A DNA stretch of 64,000 nt, taken from NCBI GenBank assembly GCA_007922195.1, contig ML682005.1, positions 42,885,957 through 42,949,956 on the forward strand, read 5' to 3'. Numbering within the stretch: position 1 is the first letter of the stretch; each line of letters starts with the position of its first letter. Positions 36,593 through 46,942 of the stretch are shown piece after piece. Source of the DNA: Podocnemis expansa. Taxonomy: Eukaryota > Chordata > Testudines > Podocnemididae. Made by a program: the position numbers and the translations under genes. A model generated the notes under the pieces. It was not told where the DNA came from and ran no database searches. It saw only the letters and a program-made list of their open reading frames with translations.

Positions 36593-36787
36593 TTTGACAT
36601 GCAAGGCGGAAGAAATGAAACTGGGGAGGGGTCAGGAGGCAGCCATATATATAGCCACTGGGCAGCATGGGGGGCGGTGGCTGCCTGCCCTTTCTGACAG
36701 GCTAGGACAAAAGTTTTCTGACCAATCCAGCGCTCCGGCACGGAGACACATATTACTGAATGCATCCGAGCAGTGCTTGAAGAAGAA
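36593..36787. repeat. DIRS right inverted terminal repeat
   Basis: Mirror of 31445-31640: CTGACAGGCTAGGACAAAAG, GGAGACACATATTACTGAAT and AGCAGTGCTTGAAGAAG. It lies just upstream of gag, where the 5' terminal repeat of a minus-strand element should be. Confidence 0.85.
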
Positions 36788-37195
36788 GAAGCAATACAGT
36801 GCGGAGTGTAAGTGCTAGCAAAGTCAATTCAGTTAGGGTTGAGGAGGCCCATTCACACCAGGTGATTAGAAAGTAAGAATGTGTGAACAGGATCAATTGT
36901 TTTTTGTAAGGTGCTAACCATTCCAAGTCCTTCAGTGTGAATGGTCCTTCTCTGCCCTGACTGAATTGACTTTGCTAGCACTTGCCCTGCCCATTGTAAT
37001 GCTTCTCCTTCATCCAGGCATGTGTCTATATACTCAACTGTAGTTTCCACTTCAACTCTCAACTGTCGTTTCCACTTCATGCATGTGACAAAGTGGGATG
37101 CAGCCCACAGAAGCTTATGCCCAAAGAAATTTTTTAGTCTTTAAGGTGCCACAGGACTCTTGTTGTTTTTGCTGTATACAGACTAACATGGCTCC
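36788..37195. mobile_element. SINE-derived palindrome: rest of plus arm and full minus arm
   Basis: AAGTGCTAGCAAAGTCAATT (from 36808) is mirrored by AATTGACTTTGCTAGCACTT at about 36964-36983. The minus arm then runs through a doubled ACTGTAGTTTCCACTTCA word, GACAAAGTGGGATGCAGCCC, and TTAGTCTTTAAGGTGCCACA to GTATACAGACTAACATGGC, the tRNA-like head. The plus arm is completed by 31321-31444 if the DIRS element is removed. A non-palindromic centre of roughly 60-100 bp separates the arms. Confidence 0.75.
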
Positions 37196-37199
37196 CCTC

Positions 37200-38601
37200 T
37201 CCCACCCCCCAAAAAACAGGGCCAGATACTTAGCTGTGCCATGTTTGGATTCAAGGCAGCTGAGGAAAGCAGGAAGTAGGGATAGAGCTGGCTTTAAGCC
37301 ACATATGTGTTCTCCATGCCTGGGCTAGCCAGGGGCTGAAGGTGCCTCAAGCTTAACTTAAAAGGCATCCCAGAGCTGCTCTAAACTACATTGCCTACAG
37401 CACTCTCACTGCTCTGACTCACACTCCTCTTTTCTCTTCCCCATGCCCAGTCCATCCCCTTTACAAAGAAAGAGTGGGACCAGATGGCATAGAGCTAGTA
37501 TAAGATGCCTGTCAGGAAAGATGTTCAGCTCTGATATTAAGCCAAATGCCCTTAGTGTGAAGTGAATATCTGTTTTATGTTTTATCTATTGGGTTAGCTG
37601 GGTAAAATGCAGTTTACAGGTGTGATTTGTTAATGATTAAAAATGAGGCATCCTGTTTGCTCTGCATGGATGTGTGATTTCAGAGCAGTTTTTAAAAAGA
37701 GGTTTCACAAATACCCTTGAACAAATTTTCATTTGTGCCAATTTACTTCCTTGACTTTCATGGAACAATGTCATCTTACACCAGTGGATGTGGCCCACAG
37801 AGTTGACTATAGTGAGTGTCTGAGTGGACTAGAACAGAAAGTAGTGCTTTTGTTGCAGTCAAGTCAAATATAAACTCTCTATCTGATAAAGAGAGAGACA
37901 GAGAGATCTGTTGAAACCTAATACAACCAAGAGTTCTTTTCATACCATCTGGTGTAGAATGAAAATCATCCAAGCTCAGTTCAATGGTTTTGTTAGCAGA
38001 AATCCCTCCATGGATTAGTACGCAGAACATGCAGGTTCACTCTTCTGCCACCTGTTCTGTGATTGTGCATAGCAAATGCATATGGCTGTGGTAGGTTGCA
38101 GCTTACAGGGAAAATGAACAAGATCTTGATGTGTTTGCTGTTACTTATGAGGACTAGAGTGAGAGATACTATTTTGTTATTTTCGGGTATATGAAATAGG
38201 GCTGGGTTTGATATGCCTCCCCTACAATGAGGCACATGAAATGTGTAAAGACTCTTGGTTGCATTCTCATTCTGATATTCGATCTATTGATCAGAAGTAC
38301 AAAAGAGACATTCAAAAAGCTAGTGGTGCTCTCAGCAAGCATAAAGGCAGCATTGGAGAAAATGTTATTTGGTAAGGATGTGCAACACAGAATGCATGTT
38401 AGATTAATTTTGTTTAGAAGAATATTCAATAGAATAAAAACTCATTTGTTTAGTATGTTAGAGAGACCATGTCATTTGATTGTATTTTGTGCAGACAAGC
38501 CAGTAGTTTACATCTCCACTGACAGTAAACAATTTATAAATCTGTTGAAATAGTAATGCTGAAACAGTAAGAGGGCTTCAACTGGGTTTGCTAATAATCT
38601 C
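37200..38601. other. Unassigned DNA
   Basis: No gene or bounded repeat. Includes a short GA-rich stretch near 37889-37905. Confidence 0.45.
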
Positions 38602-38604
38602 TTA

Positions 38605-39029
38605 GGGTATGTCCACACAGGCTTCTTATTTTGAAACAGCAGAGGTTGTTTCGAAATAAGAAGCAGTATGTCCACACGACGCACCGTTATTTCGAAACAA
38701 CGGGACCCGTTGTTCAAAATAACGCTGTTATTACAAAACCATTAAACCTCGCATCTAATCAAACTAGCCATTGTTTTGAAACGGTTGTTTTGAAACAACG
38801 GCGTTCCAACACGGCGTTCCAACAACTGTTTCGAAACAACATGTCCGAACAGCCTTCTTTCGAAATAACCATTTCGAAACAACGGCTATTTCGAAAGCAG
38901 GCTTTCCCTTAATTTGAATTAACAAACTGTTAATTTGAATTAACTTATTTCAAAATAAGGACTTTATTTTGAAATAACTCATTTTGAAATGGGTTATTTC
39001 AAAATAATGATGTATGTGTGGACATAGCC
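38605..39029. mobile_element. TTTCGAAA foldback MITE, copy 4 (variant ends)
   Basis: 425 bp with ends GGGTATGTCCACACAGG and TGTGTGGACATAGCC and TTA duplications at 38602-38604 and 39030-39032. The interior is the same TTTCGAAA/TTTTGAAA class as copies 1-3 and 5, with many CpG sites decayed. Its ends match those of the 41831, 45929 and 57616 elements, so it links the two terminal types. Confidence 0.85.
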
Positions 39030-39032
39030 TTA

Positions 39033-39465
39033 TAGAATGAAATACATTGCATAGTAGAGCAGCATCTTGGCTTATTCTTTTAAAGTTGCTTACCTATTCA
39101 ATATCACTTACTGAAACATCTGGAGGCAAAGTGCTGAAAACATTTCGAGCTCAGGTTACAAAGATGGTGGCTGTTGCTTCCTGATCCCTGTTCTCTATAC
39201 CCCAAACAGACAGACATGCTTTGTTTTTTCTTCTTGCTTGTTGATGTTCCCAGATCCAACAGTATCTTTTACTGCTTCACTTTTGTCTTACGTCAATGAG
39301 TCTTCCTTTAGCCTCAGAACATTTTTGGGAATGTGATATCATGATGAAATTAACTGCCCAAGTAAAAATGGACAGTTACAGAAATCAAAGGTAAAAATAG
39401 ACAGGAGGTAAATGCTGTGTGGCACCTGGGTTCCCAGTGATCTCTTTAGCAGAAAAGTAAAAGGA
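39033..39465. other. Unassigned DNA
   Basis: Nothing recognisable. Confidence 0.45.
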
Positions 39466-39845
39466 AAGAATGCCTAGTGGTTAGGGCACTAGTTTGGGCT
39501 ACAGGAAATCTGGTTCAAATCCTTGTTCTGCTACAGACTTCCTGGCTTACCTTGAGTAAGTCACTTAGGCTTAGATTCTTAAAGGTCTGTAGGCACCTAC
39601 AAATGCAGATAGGCTCCTAGAGGTACTTTTCAAAAGTGCCTAGGTATCAATGTCTAAGTGCCTTTGAAAATCCCACTGGGAGCCTATCTGCATTTTTTGG
39701 AATCTTAATACTTTTAAAACTCTGGCCCTTAGTTTTTTGTGCCTTAGTTGCTACCTCTAAATAATATCTCCTTTTCGCAGAGGGGTATGGTGGGGGTAAA
39801 TTCATTAAGATTGTGAGGTGGTAAGATACTATAGTAAGGGAAATT
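39466..39845 (+). repeat. MIR-type SINE with a foldback insertion
   Basis: The head has TAGTGGTTAGGGCACTAG (A-box-like) and GGTTCAAATCC (B box, 39512-39522). The core TTGAGTAAGTCACTTAGG is interrupted at 39573 and resumes at 39728-39731 with TGTGCCTTAGTTGCTACC, then GGTAAATTCATTAAGATTGT, a known sauropsid MIR tail. Confidence 0.75.
39574..39727. mobile_element. Small foldback element inside MIR
   Basis: About 154 bp with inverted arms AAATGCAGATAGGCTCCTAG and GGGAGCCTATCTGCATTT, flanked by CTTA on both sides. Same family as 20908-21035 and 63158-63260. Confidence 0.6.
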
Positions 39846-40330
39846 GTATAACATACCATAGACAGAATGTTCTGCAACCTTTATGTTTAGGGCTTAAGAC
39901 ATGTATGCAGGGTTCACAGGGCCCATTTTGATGCAGTTGACCACCTTAGCTCCCATTGTAATTGATGAATGGCCCTTTATGTGCAAGCAGTTAGCAGTAT
40001 ATATGCTTTTAGAAAGATATGGATTCTTTTGTTGCAGGCATACAATTGTGGTGGTTCTTGGGGCACCCAGGACTGTGAGTCACCTTGTTACCCACCTCCC
40101 GCGAATGAGAGGTGGCCTTGCCCATGGAGTCTGGGCAGTAGCTATTTAATTCCACCAGCCTCTTAGCCACTCAAGCACACTCTTTGGCTATGCTGTAGGT
40201 GACTGTGGTCTCCTGCTGGTCTGGAAGGCACCTCTTACTGGTGATACAAGTGGAGTTAGCTTCAGGTGGTGTCCCTCCAGGCAGTTGGAGTTTTGCCTTT
40301 AGCCCAGCTCCTAGGCAGGTTTAGCAAACA
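39846..40330. other. Unassigned DNA, GC rising
   Basis: No gene. From about 40040 it resembles the GC-rich block after the MITE (40915-41825), so the two may be one old repeat split by copy 5. Confidence 0.4.
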
Positions 40331-40332
40331 TA

Positions 40333-40736
40333 GGCTGTGTTCACACAGCACTCTTATTTCAAAACAACAGAGGTTGTTTCGAAATAAGAAATACCCTGTT
40401 CACATGACGCACAGTTGTTTCGAAACAATGGCACCCGTTGTTTCAAAATAATGGCGTTGTTTCGAAAAAACTTAAACCCCATGTGGGGACGAAACAATGT
40501 TGTTTCAAAACAATTGTTTCGAAACAATGCCGTCTGAACATGTTGTTTCGAAACAACAGTGACTTGTTTCGAAATAACTGTTGCCTGAAACTGCTATTTC
40601 GCTTTGAGCTTTTTTCCTTAATTTGAATTAACAAACTATTAATTCGAATTAAGTTATTTCGAAATAAGGCATTTTTTCGATACAAGTTATTTCGACACAA
40701 CTTGTATCGAAATAATGCCTGTGTGTGAACACAGCC
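40333..40736. mobile_element. TTTCGAAA foldback MITE, copy 5
   Basis: 404 bp, ends GGCTGTGTTCACACAG and TGTGTGTGAACACAGCC, duplications ATA at 40330-40332 and 40737-40739. Same subfamily as copy 3 (12785-13189), differing by scattered CpG-type transitions and a damaged right palindrome. Confidence 0.88.
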
Positions 40737-40738
40737 AT

Positions 40739-40912
40739 AAAGTCAATGGCCTCAGCCCCTAGGCAGGGCGGGCAGGCACAAAGTCAATGGTCCCAGCCCC
40801 CAGGTGGGGTGGGAAGGCACAAAGTCAATGGCCCTGGCCCTTAGGTGCGGCGAGCAAACACAAAGTCAGTGGCCCCAGCCCCTAGGTGGGGTGGGCAGAC
40901 ACAAAGTCAGTG
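40739..40912. repeat. 41-bp minisatellite
   Basis: AAAGTCAATGG-type words start at 40739, 40780, 40821, 40862 and 40903, giving exactly 41-bp spacing. Each unit continues with a CCCCAGCCCCTAGGTGGGG-like core. Four full units and the start of a fifth. The array begins exactly at the MITE duplication. Confidence 0.9.
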
Positions 40913-41825
40913 AACAAACTCAGGCGTTGGGGTGATCACTCCAGGTGGTCTGGCAAGAAAAGGGGTTGAGGAGGGGGATGCAGGCCTGCCCATCTCCACT
41001 GCATCCCAGCCCAGGTACCTATCCAGTTGTAGAGTGGTCCCCCACTAGATCAGCAGGGCTCCAGCTGAAATGCACTGATGGAAGCCATTGCCTGGCACTT
41101 CGCTCTCCCTGGGCTACTTGCTCCCACCCCAGACCCAAGCACCTCGTTCCACAGAGGGTAGCAGCCCTTGGTGTCTCCCACATAGGTTGCCTGTGGGATC
41201 CCGGTGAAACCCTTTGTGCCCACAGGTAGCAGGTACAGGAACATCTCTGGTCCATTGGCAGGGGGCAACTCCTCCATGTTGCAGGGCCCATACACCACCG
41301 GCGGCTCCTCCTCAGCTGACAGGAGCTCCTCTAGGTTGCAGGGGCCATAGGTGTCTACGTCCCCCTCCTCTCCTGGTGGTGGGTCTGTCCCATCACAGGG
41401 CGGTAGGTTGGGTCCCCAACAGGCCATGAGGCATCCTCCCTAGTAGGCAGCCTTGGGGCTCCCCTTCCAATCGCTAGGTCCAGGAAGGCTGGCCAGGCTG
41501 TAGGGCCTCTCTGCGGAAGAGGACAGTGTTCGTTGCCTCGCTGGGCCCAGGCCTCCAGCTCATTGCCTCCCACCAGGCACATCCTTCCCCTTCAGCAGCT
41601 CAGCTCCTACTGAGCTGCTGGCTGGGGTTTTGTACTTCTCCCTCCCGGCTGGTCCCCCGCCCTGCTTCTAGGGCCTGAGTCCTGTAGTTCCCCAGTCTGA
41701 CCAGGGCGGGCGTTCAGGCCCTTCCTCTGGCCGAGGCTCTGAGGAGGGCCACAGTTCATGGTTACGTATGCCAGCTCTAGCTTTGCCTTGCAGCTTAACA
41801 GTAGGTCCACGCCAGTCCTTGAGTC
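40913..41825. other. GC-rich block, possibly old LTR or repeat
   Basis: GC-rich DNA with a 125-aa minus frame (41050-41427) in which YGPCNLEEL and YGPCNMEEL recur about 20 residues apart, showing an internal duplication. I do not recognise a family, and no LTR ends can be set. Probably not a host gene. Confidence 0.3.
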
Positions 41826-41830
41826 CCTTT

Positions 41831-42342
41831 GGCTATGTCCACACTTAAGCAGTTAAATTGATTTAAGTTAAATCGATTTAATAAAATTGATATAAAAATC
41901 CTTAAATCAATTTAGATTAAATCATTTGAGTCCCACAAGAAACTCAAATCAAACTAGCATGTCCATGGACAGGACTTGCTAGTTCAATTTAGGAGAGGGT
42001 CACCATGGGAGGTATGGCAACATGGCCCCCTAGAAGGGCCATGCACCCACCCAATATATAGAAGAAGGAAAGCACGCTGGGAAGGAGAAGGACAAAAAGT
42101 GTTAAACTGAAATAACAGTTAAATTGAAATAACACATCCACACTGTTTTATTTCAAAATAATTTCGATTTAACCATCATTTCAATATATAATACTAGGTT
42201 TTATTATGTCGAAATGACTTTCCTTATTTCAAAGTGAGGGAGCTCCTTATTTTGAAATAAGGAAATGTTGCATGGACATGCAATCTTTTAAATCAAAATA
42301 ATCAGCATTATTTCGATTTAAAAAGGGAATGTGGACATACTC
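41831..42342. mobile_element. ATCGATTT-type foldback MITE
   Basis: 512 bp between TTT duplications (41828-41830, 42343-42345). Ends are GGCTATGTCCACACTT and AATGTGGACATACTC. The interior is AAATCGATTTAA-type words on the left and GAAATAAC/TTATTTCGATTT words on the right. Ends are nearly those of copy 4 despite the different interior. Confidence 0.8.
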
Positions 42343-42345
42343 TTT

Positions 42346-42929
42346 GAGTTGTTCCTATGTGATATGCAGCCCAGACACTGGTTACTCAAAGAAATCTCAG
42401 ATACTCTGCCCCAAAGGAACAGTATACCCTGTTTCATCAGTTTTATCTTAAATCACTATTTCTGAATACTATACAACTTTTTTTTGAGCATTCAACAGTA
42501 AAACAAAAGAAGGTTTATCTAAGAAAGAATGAAGATTCCAGTAGAAATAAGAGAGAAGTGTGGAAATAGAGAGAGGTCTGGAAATGAGTGACTACAGTGC
42601 AAGACAAAATAATAAAATGCAAATTAGGACCTACACTTGTAAATAGTTACCTTTCTGCTCTAATAAAGTAGGTTTTCCTGCAAAAGTTCAGTCTGTTGCA
42701 GGGCTGACTGCTTTCAAAGGAACCAGGAACCAAACTTTCATGAAAAAAACCCGCACTCCACAAAATGTTCCCTCAGTGAATGCAAACAAAATGCCTCTCC
42801 CCGCTTAGTGTTATACTGATACGTTTGTCTTTAGTTGTAGAACGGGAAATTCCCTGCCTGTTGTAATATTCCACTTTCATCTGCAAGTGGTTTTAAATAC
42901 AGCTGTCTCTGATGATTTTCCATTGATAT
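42346..42929. other. Unassigned DNA
   Basis: Nothing recognisable. Confidence 0.45.
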
Positions 42930-43949
42930 TGTTGTGATGGAAGAAAATTAAACATATGAATGGCCACACTGGGTAAAACCAGTAGTCCTGTCTTCTAGCA
43001 ATGGACAATGCCAGCCACCACAAAGAAATGAATTGGACAGGGCAATTATCGACTGATCCTTCCCTGTGGTCCTGACTCAGTTTCAGGCAGTCAGAGGCCT
43101 CCCATGGCATGGTATTGTGCCCCTGACCATAATGGCTAATAACCATAGATGGTCCTATCCTCCATGAATCTCTCATTCTCTTGTGAGCCCCGTTATTCTT
43201 TTAGTCTTCACAAAGTCCCCTAGCAACAAGTTCCACAGGTTGATTGTGCACTGTGTCATGAAGTACTCTTTTTGTTTGTTTTAAACCTGCTGACTATCGA
43301 TTTCATTGGGTGACCCTGGTTCTTGTGTTAGGTGAGTGGGTAAATAATACTAATATACACACTTTCTCCACACCATTCATAATTTCATATTCCCCCTTTA
43401 CCTGTATCTTTTCTAAATTGAACGGTTCCTGTCTTTTTAATCTCTGATCAGATTAAAGCTGTTCCACACCCACAGTAATTTTGTTGCCATTCTCTGAACT
43501 TTTTCCATTTCGAATATATCTTTGGGGGTGGGGGTGATCAGTACTGCATGCAGTATTAACGGTGTGGGTGTACCACAGATTTGTATAGTCTTGTTGGATA
43601 TCCTTGTTCGGATGGTTCCTAACATTGATAGGTTTTTTGACTGCTGTTGCACACTCAGTGGACAATTTTTAAAGAATTATCCACAGGGACTCCAACCTGT
43701 CTTTCTTGAGTGGTAACAGTTAATTTAAACTTCATTTTGTATGTATAGTTGGGATTATATCTTCCAATGTGCATTATTTTGCACTGATTAACATTGAATT
43801 TCATCTGCCATTTTGTTGCCCCATCATCCACTATTGTGGAATCCCTTTGTAACTCTTCACAGTCAGCTTAGGACTTACTTATCTTAAATAATTTTGTATG
43901 TTCTGCAAATTTTGTCATCTCACTATTTACCCCAATTTCCAGATCACTT

Positions 43950-44760
43950 ATGATTTATGTTGAACAGCAGCAGTTGCAGCACAGATCCCTGCGGACAACA
44001 CTATTTACATCATTCCATTCTGAAAATTGACCATTTATTCCCATCTTTTGGTTTCTGTCTCTTAACCAGTTACTGATCCATGAGAGGATTTCCCTCATCT
44101 CATGACTACTTGCTTTGCTTAAAAATCTCTGTTGAGGGATCTTGTCAAAGGCTTTCTGACAGTCCAAATACACTGTATTTACTGAACCACACTAATCCAC
44201 ACATTTAGTGACCTACTCAAAGAATTATAATAGATTGGTGAGTCTTTGTATTCCTTTATGAAAGGAATGTTCACTTTTTCCCAGCATATCATTTTCATCT
44301 ACTGTATGTGTCTGATAATACAGTACTTCACTATAGTTTCAACCAATTTGCTTGGTATTGAAGGTAGGCTTACCTTCCTGTAGAAGCCAGAATTTCCTCT
44401 TGAGCCTTTTAAAAACTTGGCATCACATTAGCTATGCTCCAGTCAGTTGTACAGAAATGGTTTAGGTGATAGGTTAGATATCACTGTAAGTAGGACTGCA
44501 ATTCCATATGCGAGTTCCTTCAGAACTCTTAGATGAATGCCATATGGTTCCAGTCACTTCTTACAGTTTAAATTATCTGTCTGTTCCAAAACTTTCTGTA
44601 CTGGTATCTCAATCTGGAACAGTTCCTCAGATTTGTAACCTAAAAAGAATGACTCAAGTGTGGGAACCTCCCTCACATGCTCAGCAGTGAAGACCGATGC
44701 AAACTGTAACAAGTTCTTTTAACTTCTCCATAGTGGCCTTACCTTTCTTTATTGGTCTTT
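43950..44760 (-). pseudogene. LINE reverse transcriptase remnants
   Basis: The minus frame at 43955-44173 reads YLDCQKAFDKIPQQ, an RT core block of CR1/L3 elements, then WISNWLRDR and INGQFSEWNDVNS, matching the segment just before the SGVPQG box; that box is itself destroyed. Upstream fragments include FASVFTAEHV-like and GIHLRVLKELAYG-like pieces (about 44480-44740) separated by stops. It would have encoded RNA-templated DNA synthesis; dead here. Confidence 0.75.
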
Positions 44761-45388
44761 TATCACCTCAATTGTCCAGTGGCCTTATTGATTGTTTGGC
44801 AGTTTTGTGCTTCTAATGTACTTAAAATTTAATTTTGCTGTTAGTTTTTGTGCCTTTTGCTAGTTCTTCAAATTCTTTTTGGCCTACCTAGTTACACTTT
44901 TATTTTTGACTTGTCCGCATTAATACTCCCAGCTATTTTCTTCAGTAGGATTTGACTTAAAATTTATAAAGGATGTCTTTGTGCCTCTAGCCACTTTTTT
45001 TTTTCCTTAGCCATGGTGACCTTTTTTTTTTTTTGTCCTCTTATTGTTTTTTAAATTTGGGGTATACATTTAATATAAACCTCCTCTATGATTTTTTTAA
45101 ACAGTTCCATGAACTTGGTAGGTATTTCATTCTTGTGACCAATCATTTTAATTTTCATTTAACTAGCTTAGCCATTTTTGTGTAGTTCCTCTTCTTGAAG
45201 TTAAATGCCACTGAGGTGGATTTCCTTGGTTTCCCTCCCACTCCCACACACAAAGATATTAAATTTGATACCATTATGGTTGTTATAATTGAGTGGGTCA
45301 ACTATATTCACCACTTAAACCAGATCCTGTGCTCCACTTAGAACTAAATTGAGATTTGCCTATCCCCTTGTAGGTTCCAGAGCCCTGA

Positions 45389-45610
45389 AGATAGCTGGCA
45401 GTTTTTCAAAGAGACAGTATTAAGTGCACAAGAACCAACTATTCCAATGTACAAGAAGGATAAGAAGTATGGCAAGAGACCACCCGGCTTAACCAGGAGA
45501 TTTTCAATCATCTAAAAATAAAGAACGAGCCCTACACAAAGTGGAAACTTGGACAAATCACAAAGGATGACTATAACAAATAACACAATTATGTAGGGGA
45601 GAAAAATCAG
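45389..45610 (+). mobile_element. Short plus-strand LINE scrap inside the minus-strand LINE
   Basis: Read on the plus strand, this stretch encodes pieces of the CR1/L3 linker between endonuclease and [22 protein letters not shown] and, after a frame change, KWKLGQITKDDYNK. The surrounding LINE reads on the minus strand on both sides (GGTTCCAG before it; the endonuclease resumes by about 45620). It has neither a 3' tail nor a 5' end, so ordinary retrotransposition is unlikely. Confidence 0.65.
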
Positions 45611-45867
45611 AAAAGCCCAGACAAGAAGCAAGAAGCAGTAGTCAGTGGAGCCTAGAAATTTCATCTTTGTATTTCGTCCTGAGGTGGCACGTACCCAGTC
45701 AATATAGAGAGGGTTGACATACCCCATTTTTACTCAGTTTTCTATTTTTGTAACCTACCTAATCTTCCTGAACATTTCACAATCACCAACATCATCCTGG
45801 TCAACTGATCTGTAGTATATTCTTACTGCTATACCCTTTTTGTTCAAGCATGGAATCTAGAGATGTT

Positions 45868-46534
45868 CCAAAGGGGATGCCGTGTTAGTCTAGTTCAATA
45901 AAACAAACAAGGAGTCCTGTGGCACTTAGGGTATGTCTACACTTAGAGCTGAACTCGAATTGATTGCCATCAATTTGAATTCTATTAAGTTTATGGACAC
46001 ACTGGCATTCCTCAATTCGAATTGAGGAACTCCTCAGTTCGAATTGATGAAAGCTGACTTCGAATTGGTCAAACCTCGTATGACTCTGAAGTCAGGGTCA
46101 ATTCAAACTGAGTAATTCGAATTGATCCAGTGTGGCCATGTCAATTTGAATTCACTGTTAGTCTGAAATAGCCACAACTTGATTTTTCCCTATACAATAG
46201 CACCCCCTACTAAATTTGAACTAGCAAGTCCTGTTCATGGACATGCCAATTTGAATTGGATTTTCTAGTGTGGCCATGTCAATTCGAACGGACTGAATTC
46301 GAATTAATAATTATTAGTGAGAATTGACTAATTTGAATTCAGTAATTCGAACTGAAACTCTAACCGTAGACATAGCCTTAAAGACTAACAACTTCCCTGC
46401 ATTTTATTTCCTCCCATTCTGTAAGTTCCCCTGTCTTTAAAGCATCTGATGAAGTGGTATTTTCTCCCATGAAAGCTCATGGAATAAATAACTTCGTTAG
46501 TCTTTAAATGCCACCGGACTGCTTGTTTGTTTTA
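45868..46534. mobile_element. Inverted SINE pair inside the LINE endonuclease region
   Basis: The plus arm (GGATGCCGTGTTAGTCTAGT, AAGGAGTCCTGTGGCACTTA) is cut at 45928 by a MITE and resumes at 46381 with AAGACTAACAA. It is followed by a minus-strand SINE including its tail (TTCTGTAAGTTCCCCTGTCT), GCATCTGATGAAGTGG and TTAGTCTTTAAATGCCACCG. TAGAG flanks both sides, a possible short duplication. Confidence 0.75.
45929..46377. mobile_element. TTCGAATT-type foldback MITE nested in SINE
   Basis: 449 bp with TTA duplications (45926-45928, 46378-46380). Inverted ends extend about 33 bp: GGGTATGTCTACACTTAGAG against the reverse complement of CTAACCGTAGACATAGCC. Excision restores GTGGCACTTAAAGACTAAC, the normal SINE sequence. 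The interior alternates AATTCGAATT and AATTGAATT words. Confidence 0.88.
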
Positions 46535-46942
46535 TCCATAGAGACTCTATGATGCAGCTTGATTCACTCAAGATTTTTATTATATTTGACTATTTGTTTT
46601 CCTTCACATCTACTGCTTTTCTCCAACCTGAACTACGTACTCTGTCATTCCTCTATATTTTGCAACCTGATATTACTGTCTTCCATTCATTATCATTGTT
46701 CCACCAAGGTTCTATGCCTATTAAATCAATATCCTCCTATAACACCAGGCACTCAACTTCACCCATTTTAGTATTTAGATTGCTATCATTTGTATACAAG
46801 CACTTACAAACTTTATCAATATTTTGCTGGCTACCTTCATGTGATATAATTGAATGGGACTCTTTTTCTTTTGACTGTTTATCTTCAGTTCCTGCCTGCA
46901 CAGTATCAACTTCTATCCTCTCCACTTTATTAGGATATGGAG

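Larger units (their letters stand above)
31445..36787 (-). mobile_element. DIRS-like tyrosine-recombinase-type retrotransposon, apparently non-autonomous
   Basis: The 5.3-kb unit has inverted terminal repeats (about 31445-31640 and 36593-36787), an internal complementary region (31689-31775) reproducing both outer termini, and a broken gag on the minus strand with a cysteine/histidine cluster typical of vertebrate DIRS gag. No target duplication is expected or seen, because DIRS elements integrate through a circular intermediate. Boundaries follow from the split SINE: its text stops at 31444 and continues at 36788. The RT, RNase H, methyltransferase-like and tyrosine recombinase parts that should occupy about 31800-34600 are not recognisable, so the copy is non-autonomous or has had that part replaced or eroded. 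Confidence 0.75.
45620..46760 (-). pseudogene. LINE endonuclease remnants
   Basis: Minus-strand pieces after the SINE pair include KMGEVECLVL, DIDLIGIEPWW (the conserved Glu/Trp region of AP-type endonuclease) and NEWKTVISG (46540-46780). Before it come YYRSVDQDD and YVNPLYIDWVRATSGRN (about 45660-45840), the position where the family has its GDFN box; here the catalytic Asp/Asn are not kept. DNA nicking for target-primed insertion is the family role. Split by the SINE pair and broken by stops. Confidence 0.7.

Noticed and set aside
41050..41427. 125-aa minus frame with repeated YGPCN(L/M)EEL motif
   Set aside because: Interesting internal duplication, but it lies in a GC-rich repeat-like block with no recognisable family; kept only as part of that block.
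45389..45610. 5' inversion by twin priming of the LINE
   Set aside because: Minus-strand ORF1 and endonuclease continue beyond it at 45620-48160, so it is not the 5' end of the insertion.
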